DNA of 64,000 nt from Hoeflea sp. (GCA_020637795.1 JACKJT010000003.1:248001-312000); one strand, 5' to 3'; positions 45,008 to 53,932 are shown, counted from the stretch's first letter. Program-made: numbers and translations. The notes: generated by a model from the sequence alone, not told the origin.

Positions 45008-46288
45008 TCAGTGGAACAGCGCCGGGAGCCACAGCGACAGTTGCGGAATGTAGGTCACCAGCATCAACGTGGCGAAAGCGGCGCCGTAGAATGGCCAGAT
45101 GGTGCGCATCGCCTGCCAGATCGGAATCTTGCCCACCGCGCACCCGACGAACAGCACCGCACCCACCGGCGGCGTGCACAGCCCGATGCCCAGATTGAGG
45201 ATCAGGATCACCCCGAAATGCACCGGATCGACGCCGAAGGCCGTGGCCACCGGCAGGAAGATCGGCGTGGTGATGACGATCAGCGGCGACATGTCCATGA
45301 AGGTGCCGAGGATCAGCAACACCACATTCATCAGGAGCAGGATGACGATCGGATTGTCCGAGAGCCCCTTGAGCATCATCACCATCGAGGCCGGCACGCG
45401 CGTATAGGCGAGCAGCCATCCGAAGGCGCCGGCGCAGCCGATCACCATCAGCACCATCGCCGTGGTGCGCACCGCCGCGAAGGTGGCGGCGACGAAATCG
45501 TTCCAGCTCAGCGAGCGGTAGACAAAGAAGGTGACGAACATCGCGTAGACGACGGCGATGTTGGAGGATTCCGATGCCGTGAAGATCCCCGAGCGCACAC
45601 CGCCGAAGATGATCGCGATCAGGATAAGGCCCGGCACCGCATTGCCAAACAGGCTGAGCAGCATCCTGAAACCGGGGAAGGCCTCGGTCGGATAGCCGCG
45701 CCGCTTGGCCACGAACCAGGCGGCGACCATCAGCGACAATGCCAGAAGCAGGCCCGGGATGATGCCGGCGGTGAACAGGTCGGCAATCGAGATCTTCCCG
45801 CCGGCCGAGATCGAATAGATGATCATGTTGTGCGAAGGCGGGATCATCAGCGCGATGATCGACCCGACCACCGTGATGTTGACCGCGTAGTCGACATCGT
45901 AGCCACGCTCCTTCATCTGCGGCACCATCAGGCCGCCGACGGCGCTGGCGTCAGCCGCCGCCGATCCGGAAACCCCGCCGAACATGATGGAGGCAAAAAT
46001 ATTGACCTGCCCGAGACCGCCGCGCAGATGGCCGACCATGGCCCCGGCCAGCGCAACCAGGCGCCGGGCGATGTCGCCGCGCACCATCAGGTCGCCGGCG
46101 AAGATGAAGAACGGGATCGCCATCAGCGCGAACACCGAGACCCCGGAATTCATCCGCTGAAACACCACGACCGGCGGCAGCCCGAGATAGGCGATTGTGG
46201 CGAAGCTCGACACCCCGAGGCAGAACGCCACCGGCGTGCCAAGCAGCAAAAGCACCACGAAGGAGCCGAAAAGGACCCAAAGTTCCAT
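45008..46288 (-). CDS. dctM: TRAP transporter large permease DctM
   Basis: The 426-aa polytopic permease of the DctM family has MSPLIVITTPIFLPVATAFG and VGGLMVPQMKERGYDVDYAVNITVVGSI-type conserved segments. It begins MELWVLFGSFVVLLLLGTPV after GGAGGACTAGGACG; a frame to 46354 would overlap the small permease and is rejected. With DctP and DctQ it imports a sugar acid, most likely hexuronates or unsaturated uronates, judging by the operon. Confidence 0.92.
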   Translation of the reverse strand: MELWVLFGSFVVLLLLGTPVAFCLGVSSFATIAYLGLPPVVVFQRMNSGVSVFALMAIPFFIFAGDLMVRGDIARRLVALAGAMVGHLRGGLGQVNIFASIMFGGVSGSAAADASAVGGLMVPQMKERGYDVDYAVNITVVGSIIALMIPPSHNMIIYSISAGGKISIADLFTAGIIPGLLLALSLMVAAWFVAKRRGYPTEAFPGFRMLLSLFGNAVPGLILIAIIFGGVRSGIFTASESSNIAVVYAMFVTFFVYRSLSWNDFVAATFAAVRTTAMVLMVIGCAGAFGWLLAYTRVPASMVMMLKGLSDNPIVILLLMNVVLLILGTFMDMSPLIVITTPIFLPVATAFGVDPVHFGVILILNLGIGLCTPPVGAVLFVGCAVGKIPIWQAMRTIWPFYGAAFATLMLVTYIPQLSLWLPALFH

Positions 46289-46292
46289 CGTC

Positions 46293-46814
46293 CTAGTCCT
46301 CCAGCTCGGTTTCGCCGAAAAGCGCCGTCGGCAGGCCCGCCAGGCGTCGTGCAATGCGTTCGATCGAGAACAGGATCACCAGCACCCCGCCGGCCACGAT
46401 GGGAATGAAATCGAAGGCGCCCGATATGCCGAGGCTCGGCAGCACGTTGGGTGCGGCGTTGACCGCCAGCTGGGTGCCATAGACAACCATGCCGCCGCCG
46501 AAGGCGATCACGACGAGATCGGAGATCGACTGCATCCACAGCTTCACATGCTCGGGCACAAGGTGAAGCATGATGTCGAAGGAAAGGTGGTAGCCCTCGC
46601 GAATGCCGACCGCGGCCCCGAGGAAAATGAACCAGCCCATGATCATCACCGATCCCGGCTCGGTCCATGAAATACTGTCATTGAGAACATAGCGCCAGAA
46701 CACCTGGCAGGCGATCAGCACCGTCATCAGCACCAGGCCCGCCCCCGATGTCCACAGCGCAGCCTGCGCCATGGCGCTGGTTACCCGCGCCACATTTCTC
46801 ATCTGGCTCTGCAC
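46293..46814 (-). CDS. dctQ: TRAP transporter small permease DctQ
   Basis: This ~173-aa protein has four membrane helices with the DctQ signature SISWTEPGSVMIMGWFIFLG. A GTG at 46814 has GGAGG at suitable distance; a GTG at 46820 is also possible. It lies between dctP and dctM and ends 4 bp before the dctM start. Confidence 0.87.
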   Translation of the reverse strand: MQSQMRNVARVTSAMAQAALWTSGAGLVLMTVLIACQVFWRYVLNDSISWTEPGSVMIMGWFIFLGAAVGIREGYHLSFDIMLHLVPEHVKLWMQSISDLVVIAFGGGMVVYGTQLAVNAAPNVLPSLGISGAFDFIPIVAGGVLVILFSIERIARRLAGLPTALFGETELED

Positions 46815-46835
46815 GTCCACCCCTCCGTTGGGAAA

Positions 46836-46864
46836 CGGCCCGCGGGAAATGTCCCCGCGGGCCG
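46836..46864 (-). terminator. intercistronic stem-loop between dctP and dctQ
   Basis: An 11-bp perfect stem, CGGCCCGCGGG / CCCGCGGGCCG, with a 7-base loop lies 11 bp past the dctP stop and 22 bp before the dctQ start region. No T-run follows. It matches the arrangement seen behind the other two binding-protein genes. Confidence 0.6.
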
Positions 46865-46874
46865 GTGATCAAGA

Positions 46875-47855
46875 TTACTCAGTTGCCTGGATACGGGCGA
46901 CCATGTCCTTGAGCTTGTCGGACTTGACGTACTTCTCGTAGACCGGCTTCATCGCCTCGATGAACGGGGTCTTGTCGATATCGGTGATGATCTCGCTGCC
47001 GGCGGCGCGGACCTTGTCTTCCGACTTCTTCTCCTGCGCGACCCAGAGCTCGCGCATCACCGGAACGGAGGCCTTGGCAGCAGCGCGAACCTTCTCCTGC
47101 TCGTCGGCACTCAGCTTGTCCCAGCTCTTCTTCGACATCACCAGCACTTCCGGCACGATCAGGTGCTGGTCGAGCGTGTAGTATTTCGCCACTTCAAAAT
47201 GGCCCGAAGTGTCATAGGACGGCCAGTTGTTCTCGGCGCCATCGATGACGCCGGTCTGGATCGACGAGTAGACTTCACCGTAAGGCAGCGGCGTGGCGTT
47301 GGCGCCCAGCGCGCTGACCATGTCGACAAACATGTCAGACTGCATGACGCGGAACTTCATGCCCTTCAGGTCAGCCATCGACTTGATCGGCTTCTCCTTG
47401 TTGTAGAAGCTGCGCGAACCGCCGTCGTAGAACGCCAGACCGATCAGGTCATGGGCGGCGAACGCGTCCAGGATCTCCTGGCCGATCGGGCCGTCCATCA
47501 CCTTGTGCATGTGATCGACCGAACGGAAGATGTAGGGCAGCGAGGGAACCTGGGTTTCCTCAATGATGTTGTTGAACGGTCCAAGGCTGACGCGGTTCAG
47601 GTCGATGGCGCCGAACTGGGTCTGCTCGATCGTGTCCTTTTCCTGGCCCAGCTGGGCCGAATGGTAGATTTCGACGCACAGCTTGCCGCCGGTGCTCTCT
47701 TCCAGCATCTTGCCCATCGCCTTGACGGCTTCGACCGTCGGGTAACCGTCCGGATGGGTGTCGGACGACTTGAGCGTGGTTTCGCACGCGCTCGCCGTCA
47801 TTGCCATGGCTGCGGTGGCCAGCAGCATGCCGGCCAGGGTTTTCATCAGTTTCAT
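46875..47855 (-). CDS. dctP: TRAP transporter periplasmic binding protein DctP
   Basis: The ~326-aa protein has a signal peptide (MKLMKTLAGMLLATAAMAMT, then ASA) and a mature DctP/SiaP fold: MKFRVMQSDMFVDMVSALG (the conserved arginine) and GVIDGAENNWPSY. DctP proteins bind organic acids; in this operon the ligand is probably a uronate. The second ATG (47855) is better spaced from GGGAGGAGA than the first (47861). It is the first transporter gene after the truncated uxaC. Confidence 0.9.
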   Translation of the reverse strand: MKLMKTLAGMLLATAAMAMTASACETTLKSSDTHPDGYPTVEAVKAMGKMLEESTGGKLCVEIYHSAQLGQEKDTIEQTQFGAIDLNRVSLGPFNNIIEETQVPSLPYIFRSVDHMHKVMDGPIGQEILDAFAAHDLIGLAFYDGGSRSFYNKEKPIKSMADLKGMKFRVMQSDMFVDMVSALGANATPLPYGEVYSSIQTGVIDGAENNWPSYDTSGHFEVAKYYTLDQHLIVPEVLVMSKKSWDKLSADEQEKVRAAAKASVPVMRELWVAQEKKSEDKVRAAGSEIITDIDKTPFIEAMKPVYEKYVKSDKLKDMVARIQATE

Positions 47856-47882
47856 GTTCATTCTCCTCCCAGGAAATGGCTC

Positions 47883-48249
47883 TCAGAGCCGGTAAGCTTG
47901 CTTGGCAAGCCGATAGGCAAGGTCATTTGCGACCTCGAATGCATCCTCGCCGGAGAGCCGGCCGGTCGCGACCAGCGTGGCGAGAAAGGCGCAATCCACC
48001 CGTCGGCTCACATCGTGGCGGGCGGGGATGGAACAGAAGGCGCGGGTGTCGTCGTTGAAGCCGACGGTGTTGTAGAATCCGGCGGTTTCCGTGGTCATCT
48101 CGCGAAACCGGCGCATGCCCTCGGGGCTGTCATGAAACCACCAGGCAGGACCGAGCTTCAGCGCCGGATAGGCGCCGGCAAGCGGCGCCAGTTCCCGGGC
48201 ATAGCTGGTCTCGTCCAGCGTGAAGACGATGATCGTCAGATCCTTCTCC
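47883..48249 (-). pseudogene. uxaC: uronate isomerase, C-terminal remnant truncated by IS21
   Basis: Only about 120 C-terminal residues of UxaC remain (DLTIIVFTLDETSYAREL, then LGPAWWFHDSPEGMRRF, GFNDDTRAFCSIPARHD and a C-terminal ANDLAYRLAKQAYRL). A full enzyme has ~470 residues. The similarity stops at 48249, where the IS21-family terminal repeat begins. The frame continues into the element and could encode a chimeric 185-aa peptide, but it would lack the metal-binding barrel. No other part of uxaC exists on the far side of the element, so sequence was lost or moved. The organism would need another isomerase to convert glucuronate or galacturonate. Confidence 0.88.
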
Positions 48250-48344
48250 TGAGAGCGGCGGTGCAAAAGTCGGCCATGGTAGCGGCGGAATAGTCCGGCC
48301 GCGGGCGGAGTAAAATCCGGCCACCTATTTTCCTTCTGCGACGA

Positions 48345-49871
48345 ATGCAGGAGGGCTTGGGGATCTACACCGTGGAACTTTATCTGAAGGTTAGACTGGC
48401 TGTCTCGGAAGGGATGAGCCGGCGTCAGGCTGCAAAGCATTTCAACATATCGCGCGACAGCGTTGCCAAGATGATGGCGTATTCGATACCGCCGGGCTAC
48501 CAGCGTCAGTCACCGGTCCGGCGGCCCAAGCTGGACGCATTTGTTTCGACGATCTGTCACTGGCTTGATGAGGACATGAGGGTGCCGCGCAAGCAGCGCC
48601 ACACGGCCAAGCGGGTGTTCGATCGGCTCCGGGACGAGTGCGGATTTACCGGCGGCTACACGATCATCAAGGACTACATGCGCGAGCGTGAACAACGCCG
48701 CCAGGAGGTGTTTGTGCCTTTGTCGCATCCACCCGGCCACGCTCAAGCCGATTTCGGCGAGGCGATGGTGGTGATCGGTGGCGTGGAGCGTAAGGCGCAC
48801 TTCTTCGTGCTGGATCTGCCGCACAGTGACGGCTGCTATGTTCGGGCCTATCCGGCGGCCGTGTCGGAAGCCTGGGTCGATGGCCACATCCATGCGTTCG
48901 CCTTCTTCGGGGCCGTGCCGAAATCAATCGTCTACGACAACGACCGTTGCCTGGTGGCGAAGATCCTGCCCGACGGCACGCGCAAGCGCGCCAGGCTATT
49001 CAGCGGCTTTCTATCCCACTACCTGATCCGGGATCGCTACGGCCGTCCGGGGAAAGGCAATGACAAGGGAAGCGTCGAAGGGCTTGTCGGCTATGCCCGG
49101 CGCAACTTCATGGTACCGATCCCAGAGTTTGCGACGTGGGAGGCGTTCAACGCCTGGCTGGAAGAGCAATGCCGCAAGCGCCAGCGAGACAGGCTGCGCG
49201 GCGAGAACGAGACGATCGGAGAACGGCTGCAGCGTGATCTGGCCGCCATGCGCGCGTTACCTGCGTCGCCCTTCGATGCCTGCGACCAGTCTAGCGCCAA
49301 GGTAACGGCCCAGTCGCTGGTGCGCTACAAGACCAACGACTATTCTGTCCCGGTCGCCTATGGCCACCAGGACGTCTGGGTGCGTGGCTATGTCGATGAG
49401 GTGGTGATCGGTTGCCGCGGCGAGATCGTCGCTCGTCATCCACGGTGCTGGGAGCGGGAGGACGTCGTCTTCGATCCCGTCCATTACCTGCCGCTGATCG
49501 AACAGAAGATCAATTCGTTGGATCAGGCAGCGCCCTTGCAAGGCTGGAACCTGCCCGAGGAGTTCGCCACGCTGCGCCGGCTGATGGAAGCGCGGATGAA
49601 CAAGCATGGCCGGCGTGAGTATGTGCAGGTCCTGCGCCTGCTGGAAAGCTTCGAGCTTGCTGACCTCCATGCGGCAGTGAAGCAGGCCATCCAGCTCGGA
49701 GCGATCGGATTCGATGCGGTCAAGCATCTGATCCTGTGTCGGGTGGAACGCCGGCCACCGCGATTGGACCTGTCAATCTATCCCTACCTGCCGAAGGCGA
49801 CGGTCGAGACGACCTCGGCGAAGTCCTACATGCGCCTGCTTGACAGTGTTGAAGGGGAGGAAGCGGCATGA
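48345..49871 (+). CDS. istA: IS21-family transposase IstA
   Basis: The 508-aa transposase has an N-terminal helix-turn-helix (GMSRRQAAKHFNISRDSVAK) and an integrase-core DDE domain: D in HAQADFGEA, D in IVYDNDRC, E in GSVEGLVGYARR. All three acidic residues are present and the frame is intact, so the element may be active. A C-terminal Mu-like beta domain follows. The stop overlaps istB by 4 bp. Confidence 0.93.
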   Translation: MQEGLGIYTVELYLKVRLAVSEGMSRRQAAKHFNISRDSVAKMMAYSIPPGYQRQSPVRRPKLDAFVSTICHWLDEDMRVPRKQRHTAKRVFDRLRDECGFTGGYTIIKDYMREREQRRQEVFVPLSHPPGHAQADFGEAMVVIGGVERKAHFFVLDLPHSDGCYVRAYPAAVSEAWVDGHIHAFAFFGAVPKSIVYDNDRCLVAKILPDGTRKRARLFSGFLSHYLIRDRYGRPGKGNDKGSVEGLVGYARRNFMVPIPEFATWEAFNAWLEEQCRKRQRDRLRGENETIGERLQRDLAAMRALPASPFDACDQSSAKVTAQSLVRYKTNDYSVPVAYGHQDVWVRGYVDEVVIGCRGEIVARHPRCWEREDVVFDPVHYLPLIEQKINSLDQAAPLQGWNLPEEFATLRRLMEARMNKHGRREYVQVLRLLESFELADLHAAVKQAIQLGAIGFDAVKHLILCRVERRPPRLDLSIYPYLPKATVETTSAKSYMRLLDSVEGEEAA

Positions 49872-50626
49872 GCACCGAAGCACCGGAGATCCTTCTGTCC
49901 CATTACCTCAAGAGCCTGAAGCTGCCGACCTTCCTGCGTGAGTACCAGAAGCTGGCCCGGTTGTGCGCCATCGAAGGCGTCGACCATGTCGGATACCTCA
50001 GCCGGCTTGCCGAACAAGAGATGATCGAACGTGATCGGCGCAAGGTCGAGCGCCGCATCAAGGCGGCGAGGTTCCCGGTCGTCAAAAGCCTCGACAGCTT
50101 CGACTTCGCCGCCATCCCGAAGCTCAACAAAATGAAGGTGCTGGAGCTCGCTCGTTGCGAATGGATCGAGCACCGCGAGAATGTCATTGCGCTTGGGCCC
50201 AGCGGCACGGGCAAGACCCATGTCGCGCTTGGTCTCGGCCTGGCTGCCTGCCAGAAGGGTATGTCCGTCGGCTTCACAACAGCCTCAGCACTCGTCAGCG
50301 AGATGATGGAGGCGCGCGACGAGCGCCGTCTGTTGCGGCTCCAGAAACGGATGGCCGCATACCAGCTTCTCATCATCGATGAGCTGGGCTTCGTGCCGCT
50401 CTCCAAAACCGGCGCAGAATTGCTGTTCGAGTTGATCTCGCAACGATATGAGCGAGGCGCGACCCTGATCACGAGTAACCTTCCCTTTGATGAATGGACG
50501 GAGACGCTCGGGTCCGAGCGTCTGACCGGCGCACTGCTGGATCGTATTACCCACCACGTCAGCATCCTCGAGATGAACGGCGACAGCTATCGTCTCGCCC
50601 AAAGCCGAGCCCGAAAGGCCGGCTGA
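49868..50626 (+). CDS. istB: IS21-family ATP-binding helper IstB
   Basis: The 252-aa AAA+ helper of IstA has Walker A GPSGTGKTH, Walker B LLIIDELGFVPL and the SNLPFDEWTETLGSERLTGA segment characteristic of IstB. It is needed for target selection and strand transfer in IS21 elements. It begins with ATGA overlapping the istA stop and appears intact. Confidence 0.95.
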   Translation: MSTEAPEILLSHYLKSLKLPTFLREYQKLARLCAIEGVDHVGYLSRLAEQEMIERDRRKVERRIKAARFPVVKSLDSFDFAAIPKLNKMKVLELARCEWIEHRENVIALGPSGTGKTHVALGLGLAACQKGMSVGFTTASALVSEMMEARDERRLLRLQKRMAAYQLLIIDELGFVPLSKTGAELLFELISQRYERGATLITSNLPFDEWTETLGSERLTGALLDRITHHVSILEMNGDSYRLAQSRARKAG

Positions 50627-50800
50627 AACCCTCCGGAAATCGCCGCGCGCGCATGAGACCCCCACTCGGGCTACGCCCTCGCGGCAGCCTCATGCGCGCA
50701 CAAAGAGTGGCCGATTTTTGCGCCGCCGCCTGGCCGGGTTTTACTCCGCCGTTGACAGCACGATTTGTATTGTTAGTCGATTGCTCAGGTGCCAAACAAG

Positions 50801-50829
50801 AAAACGCCCCGGGGCTCTAATCCGGAGCG
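50801..50829 (-). terminator. Rho-independent terminator of the histidine kinase gene
   Basis: On the minus strand, CGCTCCGG and CCGGGGCG form an 8-bp stem (one T-G pair) with a 9-base loop, followed by TTTTC. It lies 33 bp past the kinase stop and 44 bp from the IS21 end. Confidence 0.75.
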
Positions 50830-50861
50830 GAAGCTATCCTTGCGAAACCAGGTGTGATGTA

Positions 50862-52283
50862 TCAGGCAGCAACAGGCGTAGACTCGTGTTGCCCCTCCCG
50901 ATTGCGGTGGTGCTTAGGCATAATGATTGAGAAACAACTTCCCTTGTCAGGTGAGCTCTCGACAAGGATGTCTCCACCCATTGCGACGCAGAGTTTCTTG
51001 ATGACCGTTAGCTTCATGCCGGTGCCGCCATATTTGCTGGATGAGGCATCGCGAGCGTCGACTAGAGTTTCGAACAAGATTGGCAAGCGGTCCGCTGCGA
51101 TACCGCAGCCAGTATCGCGTATTGCGATTGCATACTGCTCGGCCCCTCCAGCATCGACTGACAATCTGCAGCAGATATCGATGTTGCCGTTCTTGGTGTA
51201 GATGGCCGCGTTCTGCAGTATCGCGTCGATAATCTGAGCCATGCGTGTTGCATCGGTTTCGATGTCATCGACGTTTTCATCCAGATGTACGTGAAGCGTG
51301 TTGTTGTTCTTCTCAATTGTTTCCCGCGCTGCCGAGACCGCGGTCTGGATCAGTCCGGAAATTGAGTGTGCCTTGATATCAAACTGCATTCGGCCTGCTT
51401 CGATCTTGGAAAGATCAAGGATCATGTTGATCAAGCGCAAGAGATACTGGCCAGCGTCGTGAATCCGGTCGACATCTTCTTCCATCTGCGGCCCACCGAC
51501 GTCCAGAGCATCTTCCTTGAGAATTTGGCTGTATCCGATCACCGCATTCAGCGGCGTGCGCAGTTCGTGGCTCATTCTGGCCAAGAATTCGGCCTTCATC
51601 AGACCAGCACGATCGGCGATTGCTACGGCCTCACGCAGTTCATGCATAGCTTTGCGTCGCCGTTGCACTTCGTTTTCCAACTCGACGCCTGCATCAAAAA
51701 TGCGGGCATAATAAATGGCCATTGTAGCAACGTAAGCCAGCGCAGCAGACGTCGAAACAATCCCCAGCGCCTGCATAGCAAGATCAGGAATGTCATTGAG
51801 CGGTGGATTGAAGACATTGTAGGCGACGAGAAACAGGACAAATGATAGGGCAAATATTGATAGCAGGCGTACCTGCAAGCGTTTTTCCCCGCCAATGTAG
51901 AACAGCGAAAGAATCGGAATTATTAATAGCCACGCCAGTGTTGGCGAGGTAATCCCTCCGTTGAAGTAGCAACTCCACAGGATACAGAAATTGAGGTTAA
52001 TCACCGATATGATGACCAAAAGATCGTAACGAGCACCGGCGCGGAGGAGAAATGGGAAAATCCAGAAAGATGTGATGCTCAGAGACAATATCAGGATGTC
52101 CCAGCCGGGCGTCGGATCAAAGGCGTACAAGGCCAAGGGAACAGAATTGCCGAGAATGGGACCAAAAGTATGACTTATCAGGAACATTCGTGCCTGATTG
52201 GAGGCCTCCCGATCTCCCTTGAGAGAGCAAGGCACGAAATATTCGATCAGCTCTTGATATGATTTGGCAATATTTCTGAACAT
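50862..52283 (-). CDS. orphan membrane sensor histidine kinase
   Basis: This ~473-aa kinase has about six membrane helices (up to ~residue 195), with no obvious large periplasmic domain. HisKA follows (FLARMSHELRTPLNAVIGYSQIL) and then HATPase (N-box IIDAILQNAAIY; G1 DTGCGI; G2 KYGGTGMKLT). The layout is DivJ/PleC-like. No response regulator is adjacent. I prefer the ATG at 52283, preceded by GAGGGGCGCACAG; ATG 52337 or an in-frame start at 52400 would add residues without a good Shine-Dalgarno. It has its own terminator and lies directly beside the IS21 element. Confidence 0.82.
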   Translation of the reverse strand: MFRNIAKSYQELIEYFVPCSLKGDREASNQARMFLISHTFGPILGNSVPLALYAFDPTPGWDILILSLSITSFWIFPFLLRAGARYDLLVIISVINLNFCILWSCYFNGGITSPTLAWLLIIPILSLFYIGGEKRLQVRLLSIFALSFVLFLVAYNVFNPPLNDIPDLAMQALGIVSTSAALAYVATMAIYYARIFDAGVELENEVQRRRKAMHELREAVAIADRAGLMKAEFLARMSHELRTPLNAVIGYSQILKEDALDVGGPQMEEDVDRIHDAGQYLLRLINMILDLSKIEAGRMQFDIKAHSISGLIQTAVSAARETIEKNNNTLHVHLDENVDDIETDATRMAQIIDAILQNAAIYTKNGNIDICCRLSVDAGGAEQYAIAIRDTGCGIAADRLPILFETLVDARDASSSKYGGTGMKLTVIKKLCVAMGGDILVESSPDKGSCFSIIMPKHHRNREGQHESTPVAA

Positions 52284-52590
52284 CTGTGCGCCCCTCGATT
52301 GTCCAAGAAAGATTTCGTCTTGAATTGTATCGTTCATTCCGGTGACTGCTGATAATCTCCCTGCTGCCGCGAACAAGACTGAACGTTTGAGAATAATCAC
52401 AAATGGTTTTCGATTGTATTAAGTCAGCGGAGGGCAATCCGCAGATCGCTGCGTTTTGAGGCCGAAAATGGCCATGTCAGGCTCCGGCGTTAAGAATATG
52501 TTAGCCATAACCAGATTTAATCGCCTCATGTTGAATGCGGTTCTCGATGTGAAAGCACCGAATGAACGCACTATCTGGAAAGTCGAGGCT
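52284..52590. other. divergent intergenic region between kinase and outer membrane protein genes
   Basis: About 300 bp, relatively AT-rich, separates the two diverging starts and must hold both promoters. In-frame upstream extensions exist for both genes but lack family similarity. I see no convincing promoter or operator. Confidence 0.35.
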
Positions 52591-53364
52591 ATGGTCCGTT
52601 ACATAATGATTTTGGGATTGCTCGCGTCCACATCCGCCTTGGCGGCAGATTCGTCAGCGTCCTCGAACACATCTTCGGTTGACTGGAACGGAGCCTATGC
52701 CGGCGCGTTCATCGGGTCCATAAGTAGTGACGGCAGAACATCACGGGGTGCATACCAGGGTGCGTTGCTGACACTTGATGTCCAAAATGGCCTCTTCCCG
52801 GGCTCGCTGAGTGACATGACAACCCGCCTCAGCGGCGGCATTTCCGCCGGATACAATCGCCAGTTTGGCCGGTTCGTAGCTGGCGTGGAAGCAGACGTGT
52901 CGTTTTCCAATATCAAGAGCCAGGCGAACTTTTCGAAGATCGATCCAAACCCGACGGCTCCCTTCACCGGTCTGAACACCATTACCAGCTATCAAACCCA
53001 ATTTGGCACTATTGGCACGGCCCGATTGCGGGGAGGCATGACTTTCGACCGGACAATGATATTTGCCAGTGCTGGCCTGGCTGCAGGTAAAGTGATCAAC
53101 CGGTTTACACTCGACTTGCCAGGCTTGGGTTACAGCTCTCCCGGATGGAGCACACAGGGAACCAGGACCGGATTTGCAGTGGGAGTTGGGATTGAGCACA
53201 GGCTTACCGACCGCGTTGGCGTGAAATTTGAAGCTATCGGAATTGATTTGCAGGATTCAGTTGTGAATGCTGTCGACAATGCTACTTTTCCAGGCGAGAC
53301 AATAGACTATCACTTCAAGAACCAGATGCTAATTGGCAGAGTTGGACTATACATGGCATTTTGA
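52591..53364 (+). CDS. outer membrane beta-barrel protein (Omp25/RopB-like)
   Basis: The 257-aa protein has a signal peptide (MVRYIMILGLLASTSALA, cleaved before ADSS) and an 8-strand porin-like barrel. GAYAGAFIGSISSDGRTSRG starts the barrel, ISAGYNRQFGRFVAGVEADVS follows, and it ends in the aromatic GRVGLYMAF, as outer membrane proteins do. The ATG at 52591 was chosen for the signal peptide; the frame opens earlier at 52456. Omp25-like proteins in Rhizobiales are surface structural proteins and phage or host contact points. Confidence 0.82.
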   Translation: MVRYIMILGLLASTSALAADSSASSNTSSVDWNGAYAGAFIGSISSDGRTSRGAYQGALLTLDVQNGLFPGSLSDMTTRLSGGISAGYNRQFGRFVAGVEADVSFSNIKSQANFSKIDPNPTAPFTGLNTITSYQTQFGTIGTARLRGGMTFDRTMIFASAGLAAGKVINRFTLDLPGLGYSSPGWSTQGTRTGFAVGVGIEHRLTDRVGVKFEAIGIDLQDSVVNAVDNATFPGETIDYHFKNQMLIGRVGLYMAF

Positions 53365-53578
53365 TATATAGACCCACTTATCTATATATGTACTCTGAAA
53401 GAAGTCACGCTGAATTTGGAATAAATGCTCCGGTAAAAAGGGGAATACACTTGTATTTTCCTTTGAAATTCGCTTTCATTGTGCAACATTATTCCGTTGC
53501 TCATATAATTTCAAATTATCCAGAAATGGGACCTGCTGGATTTGAAAACCTTAGTTCGATCATGCGGGCTCACCACAA

Positions 53579-53815
53579 ATGAAACCACCTCGTTATCCGC
53601 CTGATCATCCAAACTACGGGCGAGAGCTGGAGGCTGAACTCGAGCCGCTAATAACTGAGATTGTGGATCGAGTTGTTGCTACTGGGTGGTCAAAGGATGC
53701 CGTGTGGACAGCACTAATATCGCTGGTTGCTGATCTCGAGAATGCCACTTTTGCAACCTCCGAAACTGACACACTTGTTGCGGAAGTCATATCCCTTCTC
53801 GACAATTTTCGCTGA
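53579..53815 (+). CDS. small hypothetical protein
   Basis: A 78-aa acidic protein (MKPPRYPPDHPNYGRELEAE, ending VAEVISLLDNFR) has regular helical amphipathicity and coherent codon use. I do not recognise a named family. No strong Shine-Dalgarno is visible. The flanks are AT-rich, so it may be a small accessory gene. No function can be assigned. Confidence 0.5.
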   Translation: MKPPRYPPDHPNYGRELEAELEPLITEIVDRVVATGWSKDAVWTALISLVADLENATFATSETDTLVAEVISLLDNFR

Positions 53816-53932
53816 TTTTCTGATCAAGGCGACAGAAACGGCATGAGTTGATCGTCGATGTTTAGGACTCGCAAATATCCGTACTTTACCGATATCCCGT
53901 CTTTGAGAGTCGGACTCAAAATTAATACCTAT

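Larger units (their letters stand above)
48250..50757 (+). mobile_element. IS21-family insertion sequence
   Basis: The element carries istA and istB in the usual overlapping order. Left tip TGAGAGCGGCGGTGCAAAAG and right tip (read inward) TGTCAACGGCGGAGTAAAAC share about 20 of 27 positions. Each end shows further internal copies of the GGCGG...CGGCCA unit, as typical for IS21. The flanks (TTCTCC on the left, GCACGA on the right) show no target-site duplication, which points to rearrangement or deletion after insertion. It interrupts uxaC. Confidence 0.87.

Noticed and set aside
48240..50767. Target-site duplication around IS21
   Set aside because: The bases adjoining the two tips (TTCTCC and GCACGA) do not match at any length from 4 to 8.
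53361..53582. Possible 73-codon gene after the outer membrane protein
   Set aside because: Overlaps the end of the barrel gene, has AT-driven composition and no Shine-Dalgarno or family similarity.
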